A program made the translations under genes and the position numbers. From contig VXAA01007264.1 of assembly GCA_013399115.1 (NCBI GenBank), positions 117,796 through 181,795 on the forward strand: a DNA stretch of 64,000 nt, written 5' to 3'. The DNA is from Anseranas semipalmata. Lineage: Eukaryota; Chordata; Aves; Anseriformes; Anseranatidae. Positions within the stretch are counted from its first letter, which is position 1. Every line of letters starts with the position of its first letter. This document shows, piece by piece, positions 12,955 through 25,290 of this stretch. The notes beneath the pieces are model-generated. The model had not been told where the DNA came from. It worked only from the letters and a program-made list of their open reading frames with translations, and ran no database searches.

Positions 12955-13243
12955 AAGGAAGAGGGAGTGTAGTGATAGGACAAGGGGTAACAGTTTTAAA
13001 CTAAAAGAGAGTAGATTTAGATTAGATTTTAAGAAGAAAATCTTTAGTATGAGGGCCATGAGGCACTGCACATGTTGCCCAGAGAAGCTGTGGAGGCCCC
13101 ATCCCTGGCAGTGCCCAAGGCCAGGCTGGATGGGGCTTTGGGCAGCCTGAGGTGGTGGGAGGGGGCCCTGCCCATGGCAGGGTAGGTGGAACTGGGTGAT
13201 CTTTAAGGTCCCTTCCAATCCAAACCGTTCTGTGATTCAATGA
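12955..13243 (+). mobile_element. CR1 LINE, 5'-truncated 3' end
   Basis: Plus-strand CR1 fragment. It opens with the conserved stretch GTGTAGTGATAGGACAAGGG, continues through TTGCCCAGAGAAGCTGTGG and CCATCCCTGGCAGTGCCCAA, and closes with TCTTTAAGGTCCCTTCCAAT and a degenerate octamer tail (TTCTGTGATTCAATGA). The ORF2 C-terminus can still be followed in translation (FRLD and similar blocks) but is degraded. Minus-strand open frames over this region (12916-13240) are antisense to the LINE and are not genes. Confidence 0.93.
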
Positions 13244-13342
13244 TAATTAAAGAACAGAGGTTGTAGCTATACAAGAGGAAAGAAGATTCATCTCCTTAAA
13301 CTTGGGAACAAGTTGCACCAACAGCTTAATGTCACTTCATCT

Positions 13343-13402
13343 GACTATTGCATGTAGAATGACACCACATCACAAAGGGATGTCATTCTACGAGCAATAG
13401 TC
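13343..13402. other. long hairpin-forming inverted repeat (miRNA-like)
   Basis: The 21-nt arms GACTATTGCATGTAGAATGAC (13343-13363) and GTCATTCTACGAGCAATAGTC (13382-13402) are complementary at 19 positions, plus one G-U and one A-A, and are separated by an 18-nt loop. An outer weak pairing (TTCATC against GATGGA) could extend the stem past a bulge. Stem and loop size fit a miRNA precursor or the terminal part of a small inverted-repeat element. Neither arm matches a miRNA I know. Confidence 0.7.
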
Positions 13403-13476
13403 AAGTCCAGCTGATGGAGGATTTGACTTATTTGTCTTGAATGAGAATTGCTGTTTTGCTGTTGCTGTTGTTTTTA

Positions 13477-13522
13477 AGGAAATCAGATTTAAATGAGCCA
13501 GGAAATCAGATTTAAATGTTCC
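13477..13522 (+). repeat. 23-bp tandem duplication
   Basis: Two adjacent 23-bp units begin AGGAAATCAGATTTAAATG and end AGCC or TTCC; they match at 21 of 23 positions. Confidence 0.93.
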
Positions 13523-14625
13523 AAGTATTTTCTCCAAACATTTAGAGTGTCTAAACCTTGTCTCTACTCTGAATCAAATTATATGTAATAATGTACTTTA
13601 TAAAAAAAAAAAAAAATGACACAAGGAAGAGGCATATTCTGTCTTAGGAGTTTTGCCTACAGGACCAGTTTTGACCTCCTTACACAAAAGAAATTTTCTC
13701 CTCTAGGGTGGATGCCCTCAGGATGAACCATGAGTTCAGAAGCATCCTTTACTGGATGTCTGCCAGAGAGATGGGATGTTTGCATTGACCTCCTTTATCA
13801 GAGAAGAGGTAAGGATGCCATAAAACAAATGAAAGGGAAGGGTTTGAGTGACAATGGATGGAAGTTGAAATTCCATCAGAAGTTTTTAGCTTCTGATATT
13901 ACTTAATACTGGCACTTTTGGATAATCAGATGAGAACCTTTTCTTTCCTCTTCATTTTGTTCTGCTATTTAAACTCTCAAACATGTCACCAATGCTGCTC
14001 TTGGAAATGTAGATGTCTGCTACATGAAATTAGAGAAGGAAAAACATTTTCCAGGAGAGGAAGAGTTTGGAGGTTTACATGCACATCAGGGTGCCCTGCT
14101 AAGTTTAGACACCAAATTTGGAATAAGCCAGTATGGAGTTTGTTGACTCTGGCTGGTACCTAGCTTGATCATTAGCCATAATTTGTGTTTGTCTGTGGCC
14201 AGCTGTCTCACTTAACCACCTGGCTCTTCCACAAAGACATCCATCCATCTCTTTATTTCCTTCTGTGACAGCATGTCCTGCTTTGTGGATATGTTGCCAA
14301 CAATAGAGTGAAGAATAGGCCTCAACAATTCAAGATTAACAAAGCTCTTTCGTGTACAAACCAAGCAGTCTCCAGTCTGTTTGCTAATTTAAGGACAGAA
14401 AATTTAGGCATCCAAACAATTGCAAGGTCAAGCTAAGGGATCAGAAACAAATCCTTGCTGAACTGTAAGCCACTACACAACCCAATGTGCAGCAATGTTG
14501 TTTGGCCTACTGCTCTCACTGCTGTAACTGTGAGTACATTAAATGCTGTACCCATGGACCTCATTTACAGTCAAGAGCCTACTTAAAAGCATTAGTTCTT
14601 CAGATATGGCTTACAGGCTCGATTC

Positions 14626-14628
<3 letters not shown>
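13523..14628. other. non-coding DNA, nothing recognised
   Basis: One plus-strand frame of 81 codons at 13918-14163 has a hydrophobic start and several cysteines but no family match I can make and no splice context. Confidence 0.6.
13603..13616. repeat. poly(A) tract
   Basis: About 14 adenines. Confidence 0.92.

Positions 14629-14659
<31 letters not shown>
14629..14659. repeat. 31-base poly(A) tract
   Basis: Uninterrupted adenines. It could be the 3' tail of a retroposed sequence, but I recognise no processed gene upstream. Confidence 0.97.
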
Positions 14660-14660
<1 letters not shown>

Positions 14661-14746
14661 ATGTGCTATATATCCCCAATTTAAAGGAAAAACTTAGATT
14701 GTTTCATCTCAAAAAATGTAGCTATCTACAATGCCAGAAGAATTTG

Positions 14747-15035
14747 TACAAAGGCTGGGGAGAATTTGTCCAAATCTGTTTTTATGGAAGTTTTCAGTGG
14801 ATTATTTACTGATGTACAGGCTTTTCTTTTGCCTGGAAATATTTTAGAAATGTAAAGACAAATATCTGGTAAGAGTGGTCAGGTAGAGGTACCAAAACAA
14901 ACAAACAAACAAACAAACAAACAAACAAAAATAATCAGTTGGAGACTTAATTTGGCAAAGATAGAGCTTCCCAAAATAATGTTATAGGGATTACTATTTC
15001 CAATAAGATTGCCCCAGCACTTGATGTTACCAGTG
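14747..15035 (+). repeat. unnamed old dispersed repeat, copy 1
   Basis: This stretch aligns in the same direction with 30805-31085. Matching blocks in order are GGAAGTTTTCAGTGGATTAT against GAAGTTTTCAATGGGTAATT, CTGGAAATATTTTAGAAA against TTGGAAATGTTTTAAAAA, AAATATCTGGT against AACTATCTGGT, and TATTTCCAATAAGATTGCCC against TATTTCCAGTAAGCTTCCAAG with ATTGCCCCAG after it. Insertions separate the blocks, including a (AAAC)n microsatellite here. I cannot assign the family. An ancient retroposon or DNA transposon is the simplest reading. Confidence 0.6.
14894..14931. repeat. (AAAC)n microsatellite
   Basis: About eight to nine tetramer units, lying within copy 1 of the unnamed dispersed repeat. 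Confidence 0.95.
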
Positions 15036-15363
15036 CTAATTCAGAGATGTGCCTCTCTGAAAGATTAGGCAGCATTATCAATTCTTCCTCATGAAAACGG
15101 AACTGGGAAGCAGGAATACTGAATTCATCTAACTATAGATGTCAAGCATAGATCAGCTTAGCTCATTCCAAAGTGGTTCAGATGAATTTCACCACTGTAG
15201 CAAATGATAAGCCTGCAAAACTAAGTCCTGCTTAATTAGAATTTAATTGATGTCATCATTATCAATGGGACGGAAGCACCAGGATATTGGATGAGGAGTG
15301 TCTTCCACCTCCCATCAGTCTTATGGCTATATCCAGTCCCTGCCCTTGCTGCAGGCAAAATTT

Positions 15364-15445
15364 TCCCTTATTCAGAAAGTTGAGACACCAGAAGGTGAAG
15401 CAATCTGCCCAAGGTTGCACAAGAAACAGAGCAAAGTTACGAAAT
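15364..15445 (-). mobile_element. MIR-like SINE fragment
   Basis: The plus-strand text GTTGAGACACCAGAAGGTGA, AGCAATCTGCCCAAGGTTGC and ACAAGAAACAGAGC parallels the reverse complement of the MIR core (gaggttaagtaacttgcccaa, then ggtcacacag and gcagagc). It is moderately diverged. Confidence 0.72.
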
Positions 15446-16738
15446 TATCCCCCAGCCTCCTCTCACTGGCCACATAACTATCACAGTTGACACCATAGTG
15501 TCACCTGTTGAACACATTCAGGCTGAAGACAGGGGTGCACAGGGGGCCACGTGAGCTAGGGCAGATTGACTAGATGGATTGTTTTCTTTTTGTGTCCCCT
15601 GATATCCTCTGCCAGAGCAGTTGGCTACCCATGGCAAGTGTACAGGAATGCACTTAACACTCACTTTAGTATTATCAACTAGAGCTCTTGCTGGTGAGGA
15701 CAAGGCAATTCACACATTGAACTCTCATTAATGCAATAGCTGTTGCACTCAGAAGCTCTTTTCCCTTCCCTTTACCCCCCCCCTACTTTCATGCTCACTC
15801 TGACAGGAGCTGGAAGTTCTCAGTTTGCTGTAGAAAGCAAATGAAAATCCATCTGTCCTTGATTGTTTCTTTCCAATCTCAGTTCTGTTCACTCTTGGAT
15901 AAGATAAATATAATGTATGTTACAGCTACATATGAATTCTCCTACAGTTCCTTTTACACCTCTGAGTGTATACACCTCCTCTCATGGTAGCTATAGCCCT
16001 GCTGGCAGGGGCCTATAAATCCTTTCTAAGATCCAGCATGTATTCCTTGTGCAGCCTGCGGTGTAGCTATGTTTTTTCTTGTACCAGCCATGAGGCATCT
16101 ACACTAGCTTCCTCACACCCAGCTGGGGACATTGGCTATGGCCATCACCAGAGAGATAAGCTGAGACAGACTGTTTTTACTTCGGGAGAATGTCCATTTT
16201 TCAGTATGTAGAGACTGTGCCCCAATAGATGGTGCAGGATACGCCCAGAAGAGTTCCAGGCCAGGAGTATCCCTTTACAGAAACAGACAGATATTTTGGT
16301 CCTGGTGATCCCCAGATCTTCTCATAAAGGCCTGGGAGCATTGTTAGTACCCCATGTTCTCACTAGATGCAAGGCTGTTATTTTGGGAAGGTTGTTGTCT
16401 TGGCTGACTGTTGAGCACCCCTCTGCTTGCAGATCTACTCCCTGCAGTGGCCTTGACCAGGTTGCAAAAGAAGAAAACACCAGTCAAGGACATCGTTCAC
16501 TCTTGTGTCTTGCCCAAGTTTTGATTCGGAAAGGCTTCCTTTTAAGAAGTAGTTCATATGAATATGAGGACAAAGCAAGGATAGCTCTGCAATGATATTT
16601 TTCTTGGGCAAATATTTGTAAAATATATGAGTGTTTGTGGCTTTACACAGCTGGAAATCATATATTGCCTCACCAGTGCTGCCATGTGTTTTGAATGGAA
16701 GGAAAAGGGATGCATTGTAATCATCCAAACCTTTCATT

Positions 16739-16812
16739 ATCCCTCTATTCCTTCCTCCCTCCCTTGCCCCCTTCCTTCCTGACATCTCTTTCTTTATTTC
16801 TCTCTTTTTCAA
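16739..16812. repeat. long polypyrimidine tract
   Basis: About 74 bases of mainly C and T with few interruptions (CCTTCCTCCCTCCCTTGCCC and TCTCTCTTTTTC). On the minus strand it reads as a Lys/Arg/Gly-rich frame (16435-16812), which is a composition artefact. No exon follows the tract. Confidence 0.85.
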
Positions 16813-19800
16813 GAATTGGCCTGTGACAGAGCAGAAGTGAATGTATGGAATATTTTATTTCCCATCCCGATGCTCAGTACTTTAGGTTTGTCAGAATCTG
16901 TCTACCTACCCATCTATCCTAAAACAAAACTTTTTTGTCCAGTTTTATCCACAGTTTGTTTTCCCCCTTCATTTATATGTCACTTCTCCCCAACACATTT
17001 GTATGTGAATGAGTAGAATAAGTTGATTTTGGAACAAGTGCTTTCCATTGCTTCTGTCCTTATAGAGAACCTTGCATGATTGTGTTTTGCTCTTTGACAA
17101 TGAATTCAAAGCATATCTGTAAAAATAACAATAATGACAGCAACAGTAATACAGACAACAGTTACCATATTTCACTCTGAGGTTCTGATGGATGTGTAAG
17201 TAAAACCTGTCTACAGTTAAAAATAATTTGGAAACTTGCAACTCCCTGGCATCCTTTAGGAACAAAGCTACTATACACCTCCATCTCTGTCCTTTAGTAT
17301 TATTTCCTCATGCTTCAGCTGTCACCTTCGCACAATGTTTAAACCTCAGAAGTACGTGCATTTTTTAACTTTTTCTTTTTTTTTTCCCCAGTGACCCCAA
17401 ACTTTAAGACAGAACTACACATTGGAAATCCCTGTCCCAAACTCTCTTTGGTTTCATTTCCAAGTATGCAAATACTTCAGTTTTATTTGATTGTTACTCT
17501 TACCACATGTAGTTACAGCATGGCTTAACATGCAGAAGTGTCATTCCAGGCAGTGTTTCTGGAAGGAAGTATTCATGCCCCTTTCCAAATCTTTTGCAAA
17601 TTAGAAATGACCCTGCTGAACTCCTCGGGTCACAGTGCCTTGGTTAAATGCTGCAAAGGTTGCAACACAGTGGGATTTAACACTCTCTAATGACTACTGG
17701 CCGTTTTGTAAGTAAACATAAATCCCTTTAGGGGATCTATGAATTTTAACTGAGTTTCACTTTGAGATTTGGGATGTACTTTAGCTGCAGATGTCAGTCA
17801 CCCACTTCAGCTCACACTGTCTGGTAAGTCACACTCTCCACTCTGCTTCAGTGGGACTGAGGTAGAAAACTTAAGGAAGGAAGAACCAGGGAGAAGATCA
17901 CTTTCCTGTTATTCCTCAGGCACTTTGTGGAGCTGGCTTAGTCATATGTTCTTCCAGTTAAACACTCTTACAAATGCAGGGTGGTGGTAAATATCTCAAA
18001 CTGTGTATGAGGAATGGTCCCTGGCTTGTACTAACCTCAAATTGTGCATAAGGATTTTTTTGGAAGACTGACAGTTGGCCCAGGAAGAAACTGTGCCAGG
18101 GTATGTGTTAGCAATCCAAAAGTGTAAACTCAGCTATCTTCCAGTGCTTAGGAATATTCCCTGGTATTTTTAACTCAGGAATATAAACACAGCCTGCATG
18201 TACACATGGCTCCCTTGTCACATTTGCACCACCAGGTTGCATTGTTCACACCTGAAGACACCAACAGATCTTTCATTTAAATGTGTTCCCTGCTTCCCTA
18301 CAGCTGAAAGATTCATTCTGTCTTTTCAGCCTTGATCAATTTTCTCCATCCTTCGTCTTTTTCTGTAGTCCAAGGAACCAACCTCTCTGCTGGTGACAAC
18401 CAGCATGGTCCCATGGATGTCAAGGAAATGACGCCGAGTTATACCTCCTGAGGGTCTGGCCCAAACTGATTAAACTTCCTCCACAGACTTAGTTTAGTTT
18501 TCCTTTACTGGAAAGAAGGTGTCTAAGGAATGTGATGATCTCAGTCACATTCACGCTTCTTGAAGTGCAAGGCTACCCACATCATCTGATCTTTCCTCAG
18601 TATCATAACAGCCGCACGCTGTGCTTTTCAAGATCCTGTGGGCGAACGCACTATCCATGTGGCAAATTAAAGCCTCCAGACACCTGATCCCGGGGATGGA
18701 GCGGAGCCAGGGGGCTGTCAGCAGAAACAATATTGTTCAAAGGGTGGGCTCAAAGCGGTGAGGTCAGCTGGTGTGCCACAGCCATGAGTTGGCATTTAGT
18801 AGAGCGAATGCTTCACTCACTCACTGCCTCTCTCCTAGCCCCGCGTCTGCTCTGCAGATGGGAAAATACATTCCTCTGTGCATACCGATTCGTTCTGCCC
18901 TGTCACGCCAACATCAGCACGGGTACCTGAGGTTGCTGCTGAGGGATGCAACCCCCATCTGATTCCCTGATAACCCCTGCTGCTAATGCTCCCTGGGGAC
19001 TGAGGGCTACATACACAGCTCTCTGTGATGTTAGAAGCCAGAAGGATTTTTGCATCTGGTTTTCATGTGATCCTGACATAAATGGCCTGGAATGCAAATG
19101 GCTTTGGGGGCTATTGCTTTGAATGAATCCCGAACTCTGGTTCTGGGTCTTTGATCCTGGACCCCAGTTCTTCACTTCATTGCTTTCCCAGGAATGGATG
19201 ACGTTCATTTTCTAATTCCCTGGTGGAGAAATAGCCCTGTGGTGTATGACTCGTCTTAGGCAGACCAGTCATGTTATCCTTTGATCACCTTTGAAGGAAG
19301 AAGCCAGAGCCACAACATTTAATCTCCCATTATTGTAGTATAAGCTTGGGTTATCTACATCAATATTCAAGTGGTTTCAATCAAACCTTTCTTGATGGAC
19401 AATCTTCTTAGTTAGATGGCCAGTCTGTCTTTAGGTAATCAAAAATTATCCAAACTCCTTGCCTGTGGTACAGAGGGCCTACTCAAATATTCTACAGCTC
19501 ATGTCCCTGCCGTCTGAAAGGAAAGGCATCAAGACATGAGGCATGAGGGTATGAGGAGCAAAAATGAGTAGTTTTTCCAAGTCTGAAGTTAGGAAAGGCC
19601 AGGGCTTAGACCTGGGAACAAGGATTGCAGGCAGCACTGGGGAAGACAGCTACTCCAGAGAGCACAGAAAAAGCAGCTTCACATTCTGGACTAAATGAGA
19701 AGAGCTGACACTTTACCCAAAGGAAATATCATACCAATGGAAGCATCTCCAAGCTCTGATTTTGGGGAAAGATTATTATCTCTTGGTGCTCCACCCTTCA

Positions 19801-22800
19801 AAATCTCTTATCAGAGATTTCCAATATAATTGGCAAGCTCTTGCTGGCTAAAACCAAGAAGGTATCATCTTCTGTACCCTAAAGAAAAAAGAAACACAAC
19901 ACAACAGTGACCTGAGGCAGGATCAGTCTCACTACATTTAATCCCCTCCCATGTCTGAGTTGGTCACGCAGCTATTTTGTGGTCAGGATAGAGAAATCAG
20001 CAATTCACCTAAGCTAGTGAGGACACCATCCCTACGATGACTGGAATCAGTCCCTGCATCTTTCAGACACTGTAGGACAAATGCGCCCTTCTCAAGTCCG
20101 TACCCAAAGGATCCTGGCTCTTCAGTAGCTGCTGGTAGCCTGATTTGAATTCCACGCTGTCCCTGGAAAACACTCTTTATCATCTCCAGCCTTAATGTTG
20201 CAGGGTGTGTCCTTGCTCTCCCCATTCATGTCCTCAGCTGCTAGAGTGAAAACAAGCCCAGGAACCCCACCCTTCACCATGTCAGCCTGCCCGGCAGGTT
20301 GGGAGGTGATTCATGTCGGCTGACCTCATGTAGTCATGGACAAGCGTCAGGCTTATGTAAATGGACATATGCAATCCAGCAATGACCTAAAATATTCATA
20401 ACCATAAACTAAGCAGGCTCCTAGACTTCCAAGCTCAGAGATACTGGGAATTCAAAGTCATTTTGAAGCCCAACAGCTTTTCTCCATTTCTTCATGGGAG
20501 AAGCCCCTTCCTGTGAGCGTACTGTGTCTTTCCTGCCTTCCCAGACGCTATCCTGAAAACACCCCCCTCCAGCCTTCAAAGGGACACTACTTGTCTGTGC
20601 TATATTTCAGTGCAGCTCCTGTCAGGAAATTAGCTATGGAGGGATGGTGATAGTGTTGTGCTTACTGAGTCCTAGCCCTTTTTAATTGGGAAACATTTGT
20701 ATTTTATAAGCAACAAGAAAAAAATATTCGTATTACCTAATAAGTAGCATAAATAAATCAATTATGGCAGGCACTTACATCTAATTTAAGAAGATGGTTT
20801 GAACTGTTCCCAGTTATTTGAGTGCAATACATTTCTTCTGAGCAAGACATTCTACCCTTTTTGATCACATCTGCCAGTAAGTGACTTGTGCAAGTGGTCT
20901 CTTGTCTGCAAGGGAGGAAGGTAACAAAGTGTGATGTTCAAGCTGAAGACATACAGGAGACTTTGTCTGATTCTCCCAGTCTAGTGAGAGATTGTCAACA
21001 AGCTGCTTCCCTTTATTTTGCTGCAGTTTTCCCATACGACAACAATCTTGACCTCTCCCAGAAAAGCCTGGGCACCTCAAAATGTAGTCCCTTCTTTCAG
21101 TTCTACCAGGTGGTCAAAGAGAAGATAATACAGATTAGCTGCTCTTGTTTCTCTCTCTTCCAGCCATAATATTGCTTTTGATAAAAAATGCTTTGTAAGA
21201 TCTATGTGATTTTATTAGAGTGTAGAAAAACACTGTGAATGCAGGAGATCTGCTTTGTGAATTTATATTCATCAGTGATTTGACTACGTGTGGCTTGAAA
21301 AAGTAAATTTGCCTGTGCTAAGAAAAGCTGACAGTGACATGGCCACGAGAAAAACATTGACTGAACAAATGCAGTTCAGAACTGGGAGTTGTTAAAACAA
21401 GTGTATTAAATGGTTATAATTCCCAGTCAAAAATATGTCGTTTCATAAAAACCCGTGTGACTTATGGAGGAAATGAACATTGCAAGAAGTAAAACACATA
21501 AACAAGATAATTTGTGTTTATAGCAGCACTGCAGCTTTATCAGCGGAGCTAATGAAGTAGAGTTTCACAGACTTGGGTTCTGCACTCTGTCCCCACCTCA
21601 CCATGGGGTCCCAGCTCCTCCCTTGCAGCATCCCCTCCTTCCCTGCTGCAACGCAGTGTCCATCTCCTCCTCTCCACACCATGTGCTGCTCCAGCTGGTG
21701 AGCCAGAAGGACCATCCTTGCTGATTGCCCAGCTTTCATCTCAGAAAAGATAAGGGACTGAAATAAAACGGCCTACGTCTTGTTCCTCACTCCTCTAAGC
21801 AGTCATCGATGTTCATAAGCCTAGTAAGTACCTAATTCCTTGCAGAGTTTTACCCCTCTGTCTGGTATGGCCAGCAAGTTCAACCAGCAACAGGGAGCAG
21901 CAGGCAGGCAGATGGAAAATCAACGTGATCATATCAGCCCTGCTTCCAGCAGAATCCAGGTTAAAATCTAATGAGGGAAAGGGGAAGAAGGCAGGGGGCC
22001 AATAATTTTGAAGGCATTAAATGGAGAAATATGATGAGAGAAGCTACATTCCACAGCTGTCAGGACCCTAGGAATTTGTTTTGAATATTTTTAGAAAAGA
22101 CAGACATTGTAATAAAAATAAATGCCCATTTCCAGACGTAGATGATCAAGCTTTGAGGAATGATGGTGGGGCATTCAATACATATTTGTGTTCTGTAGTT
22201 AGCAAGGCGCAGGAAGCTGGATTCATATCATGAGAAACAACTTTCCACCCCACCTGTAATGAAAAATTGTGTTTAATATTATCTCCTAGGGTTATGCATT
22301 TGCAAGTCAGTAGGCCTAGATAGCTCCCCCGAGAGCTGGCTGGCTGCAGGAGTAATGCTTTGGCAGTTTCCTAAGCAAAGCAAGCCTTTCCCCAGACATG
22401 TGCAACTGATTTCAGGGGTCATAAATAGACTCCTGCCCTCCTGCCTTTTTGCCTGGGCCTGAACCCTGGAAAACCAGACTGGCTGATGCTGAGGGAGAGT
22501 GTGGGGATGACTAGTGCATATCACAGAGAAGAAGAATATGGAAAATATTGTAGAGAAGCATTATTATATGTCTGCCTTATTCTTAGACTCTTGCCTAATA
22601 ACCACTGTTGGCCACGGTTGCAGATAGGATATTGTGATAGGGGAAGCCTTAGACTGGACCCAAAACTGCCAGTCTTAGGTTTGTTTATCAGACCTGGTTT
22701 TCTGGATCTCTTTTCTTGCTCACAATGGAAAAGTGGAATAACTATGCACTAGTTCACCTGACATTAATTCAGGAAGGCTTAAGGAAGAGACAATACAGGA

Positions 22801-23464
22801 TCTAACCAATAAGTAATTTGTATATAAGATTACCACTGGTGCCTGTCAACATGATTTTAAAGAATGGGAGAAAATTGAATTAAATGAGTCCTATTGTGCT
22901 TTGATTGGATGAATCTGGTTGCTAAAAGTAAATGCATAGATTAATCTGCACATAAAGGTGTCTTTCTGGAAGATAGAGATGAGAAAAACACAAGTTATGG
23001 GGTCCAGCGCAGAGACCACTGGGTGAAATTATAAGATTTGTGATCTACAGTGAGTTAGACAAGATGTTCTACAGCTACTTTCTTGCCTTAAAATCTGGAG
23101 TTAGAGTAATTATATTTCTGGATGTCTCTCATCAGGTATTATATAATTATACAATAATCAGATGCCCACTTCAACTTGCCTGTGTTTATTATTGTGTTAT
23201 TTTGAACATGATTTATTCAAGGCCTGTTTTTCCTTTTCCCTGTAATTCTCCACTGAAATAAATATTGAAAGCTGCCATTGAAAACCTTCTCCAGTGTCTA
23301 TTTGTGTTGAAAATACTTCTCCTCAGGATGTTGAGGGATGTGTGTATTTAACCCCATCTGAAAGTCAAATGAATCCTTGACTATTCTGTTGGTCTAATTT
23401 GATTCACTTTGTTTATTAAATAAAAGCCAGATGGCAAATGGCCTCTGGGCCACTTAGTGATGTA

Positions 23465-23480
23465 AATATATATATATATT
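23465..23480. repeat. short (TA)n
   Basis: Eight TA units. Confidence 0.9.
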
Positions 23481-25179
23481 TTATTCATCATCACTGATCT
23501 CCACGGTGCTGCAGAAAGCCATGGATCAACTTTCATTCAAAAATTGTAACTCTGTAGCATTGCAGATCGCGTCAGAATCACTGCACTGAAAGGCTTCTCT
23601 TTTAATAATGTTCGTAAGTGCTATTATAAGGATTTTATTAGGATTCACAGCTACTTCATCAGATTTAATTCTGCCTGGCGTTTTTTACAAGCTCAGACAT
23701 TGATGACTCCCTCAAAAAGACAGCTTCATCTTTGCATCGGTGCCATAACCACCAGGATCCTGGCTATTTTAAATGCGTATCACCCACTCACAGAGAAATC
23801 TTCTCATCTTCTGGGCCTCAGATTTCCTCTCATCCCTTCATCCCAGAAGCCTACCTTTCACACCAAATAAAAGGGACACCTCCCACCACTTAGCCCTCAA
23901 CACTGCAGCAAGTACCTTCCTGAGATGGAGGTGATCAAAGGTTGAAACTTCTCAGGCTGAGCAGAGACCTGAATCCAGGTTTCCCACTTCTCGGGTGTGT
24001 GCCCTAGAGACACAGCTCTCGTGCCAGAAGTGGCACCTCTTTCCCCACCCATTTCCCACAGAGAAATGACTAAGAGTTGTCTTCTCAAAAGCTTGAGTTA
24101 GATGTATAAGCCCAGGGACTGGGAATTTTCCTTCTACATGTTTTAATGCTGGGCATGGTAAGGGCTGAGGCTGGGCCTGGCTTTCCCAAGCAGCCTAAGA
24201 GCCACCTAGCAACATCTGTGCTATTAAATTAACCACTGCCACTGGCAGGCAAATGTCTATACGCTCCCTGGTGTGTTTTTGGTGCAGGCTGACCAACACT
24301 CTCCCAAACAGCTCTTGAGCATAGTCTAGGATCTAGGTCAAAAAACAGTGCCCATATCTGGTAAGGATTGGGCCGTGCCATTTTGGCAAGTAAGGAGTGC
24401 AAAGCAGGACCTGTGAGAACCCAGTTGCTGTCAGACGCTAGCCACCTTGCTTTGGAGGACAGTGAGTTAGCTAGCATAAATTGGAGCTGTTGTATGCCAG
24501 CTGACATCCAAGCCAAAGAATATCTATGTTTGTTTAATGTATAATGCAGACATACCTTTTATAAGCCTATGTCAGGAAGGTAAATTCTCCAAATCCCATC
24601 TAATCCCTGTAGGGCCAAGGTCCCACAGGCCCTTGAATTATGGGTGCTAAAGTGTTCAGAAAGCACTGCAGGGTACACAGACTTAGCACAACTTCATCTT
24701 TTAAGTGCAAACACACCTAATCTTTCACAGAGCAGCATTAACAGAAACTGTAACAATGCCAGTTTTGCAGTCCAGTGCCAAACTATTTGACAAAATGCAG
24801 AAAACCTGTGTTCGCTTCCTCTCATTTGCTTATTTGGAGTAGAAGCTTGGGTCCCCATCTCCCACAGGGTGGCCTTGTGTCTCCTAAGAGACTTTTCTCA
24901 TTATCTGCTGTCAAACATGTTCCCCACAGGTAGAACAATTAAGTGCTCATTGAGGCAGGGACTGCATCCCAGTTCACCATGTGAACTCTTCAGTTGCTAT
25001 CTCCCTGGCCTATTTTGTGGTCATCCCTTCTAGGTGCCTAATCTCATGGCAAAAGTTTGCCTGTTTTTGTGTTTTTATTTTTCTTTATTTTGTCTTGCTT
25101 TTGTTATTTGTTTGTTTATTTTTCCAGCTGTGTAAGTTTGACTAATAAAATATATTCTGCAAAATCTGGTGATGGGTCT

Positions 25180-25290
25180 CAGACTGGAGCAGGTGCAGAG
25201 AAGGGTAATTTGGACACTAGGTTTAAGGAGCCTGGCTGGTTTGAGGACACCAAGGTGCTTTGATATTTGCAGGGGAGGTAAGCCAAAACT
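25180..25290 (+). mobile_element. possible old CR1 internal fragment
   Basis: The string CTGGAGCAGGTGCAGAGAAG matches the CR1 segment that lies a few hundred bases upstream of the element's 3' end. The rest of the stretch is too diverged for me to align by eye, and no octamer tail is present. Overlapping small open frames on both strands have no recognisable product. Confidence 0.4.

Larger units (their letters stand above)
15446..25179. other. long repeat-poor non-coding stretch
   Basis: Nearly 10 kb without a CR1, LTR or MIR that I can recognise. Frames reach about 100-125 codons but show no domain. Parts such as 23540-23700 (words like GCAGATCGCGTCAGAATCAC and AATAATGTTCGTAAGTGCTA) look unusually complex and could be conserved elements. 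Low repeat density with no coding sequence is typical of regulatory deserts or big introns. Confidence 0.55.

Noticed and set aside
12916..13240. Minus-strand frames of 72-100 codons
   Set aside because: They are antisense to a plus-strand CR1 element.
14595..14660. Possible tRNA-like or retro-pseudogene tail (GGCTCGATTCATT before a long adenine run)
   Set aside because: No cloverleaf could be drawn and no known RNA or mRNA is recognisable upstream of the run.
16435..16812. 125-codon minus-strand frame, Lys/Arg-rich start
   Set aside because: The basic N-terminus is the translation of a polypyrimidine tract.
21540..21740. GC-richer stretch with CCAGCTCCTCCCTTGCAGCA-type words
   Set aside because: It resembled a repeat fragment but matched no CR1 or LTR block I know; no CpG enrichment.
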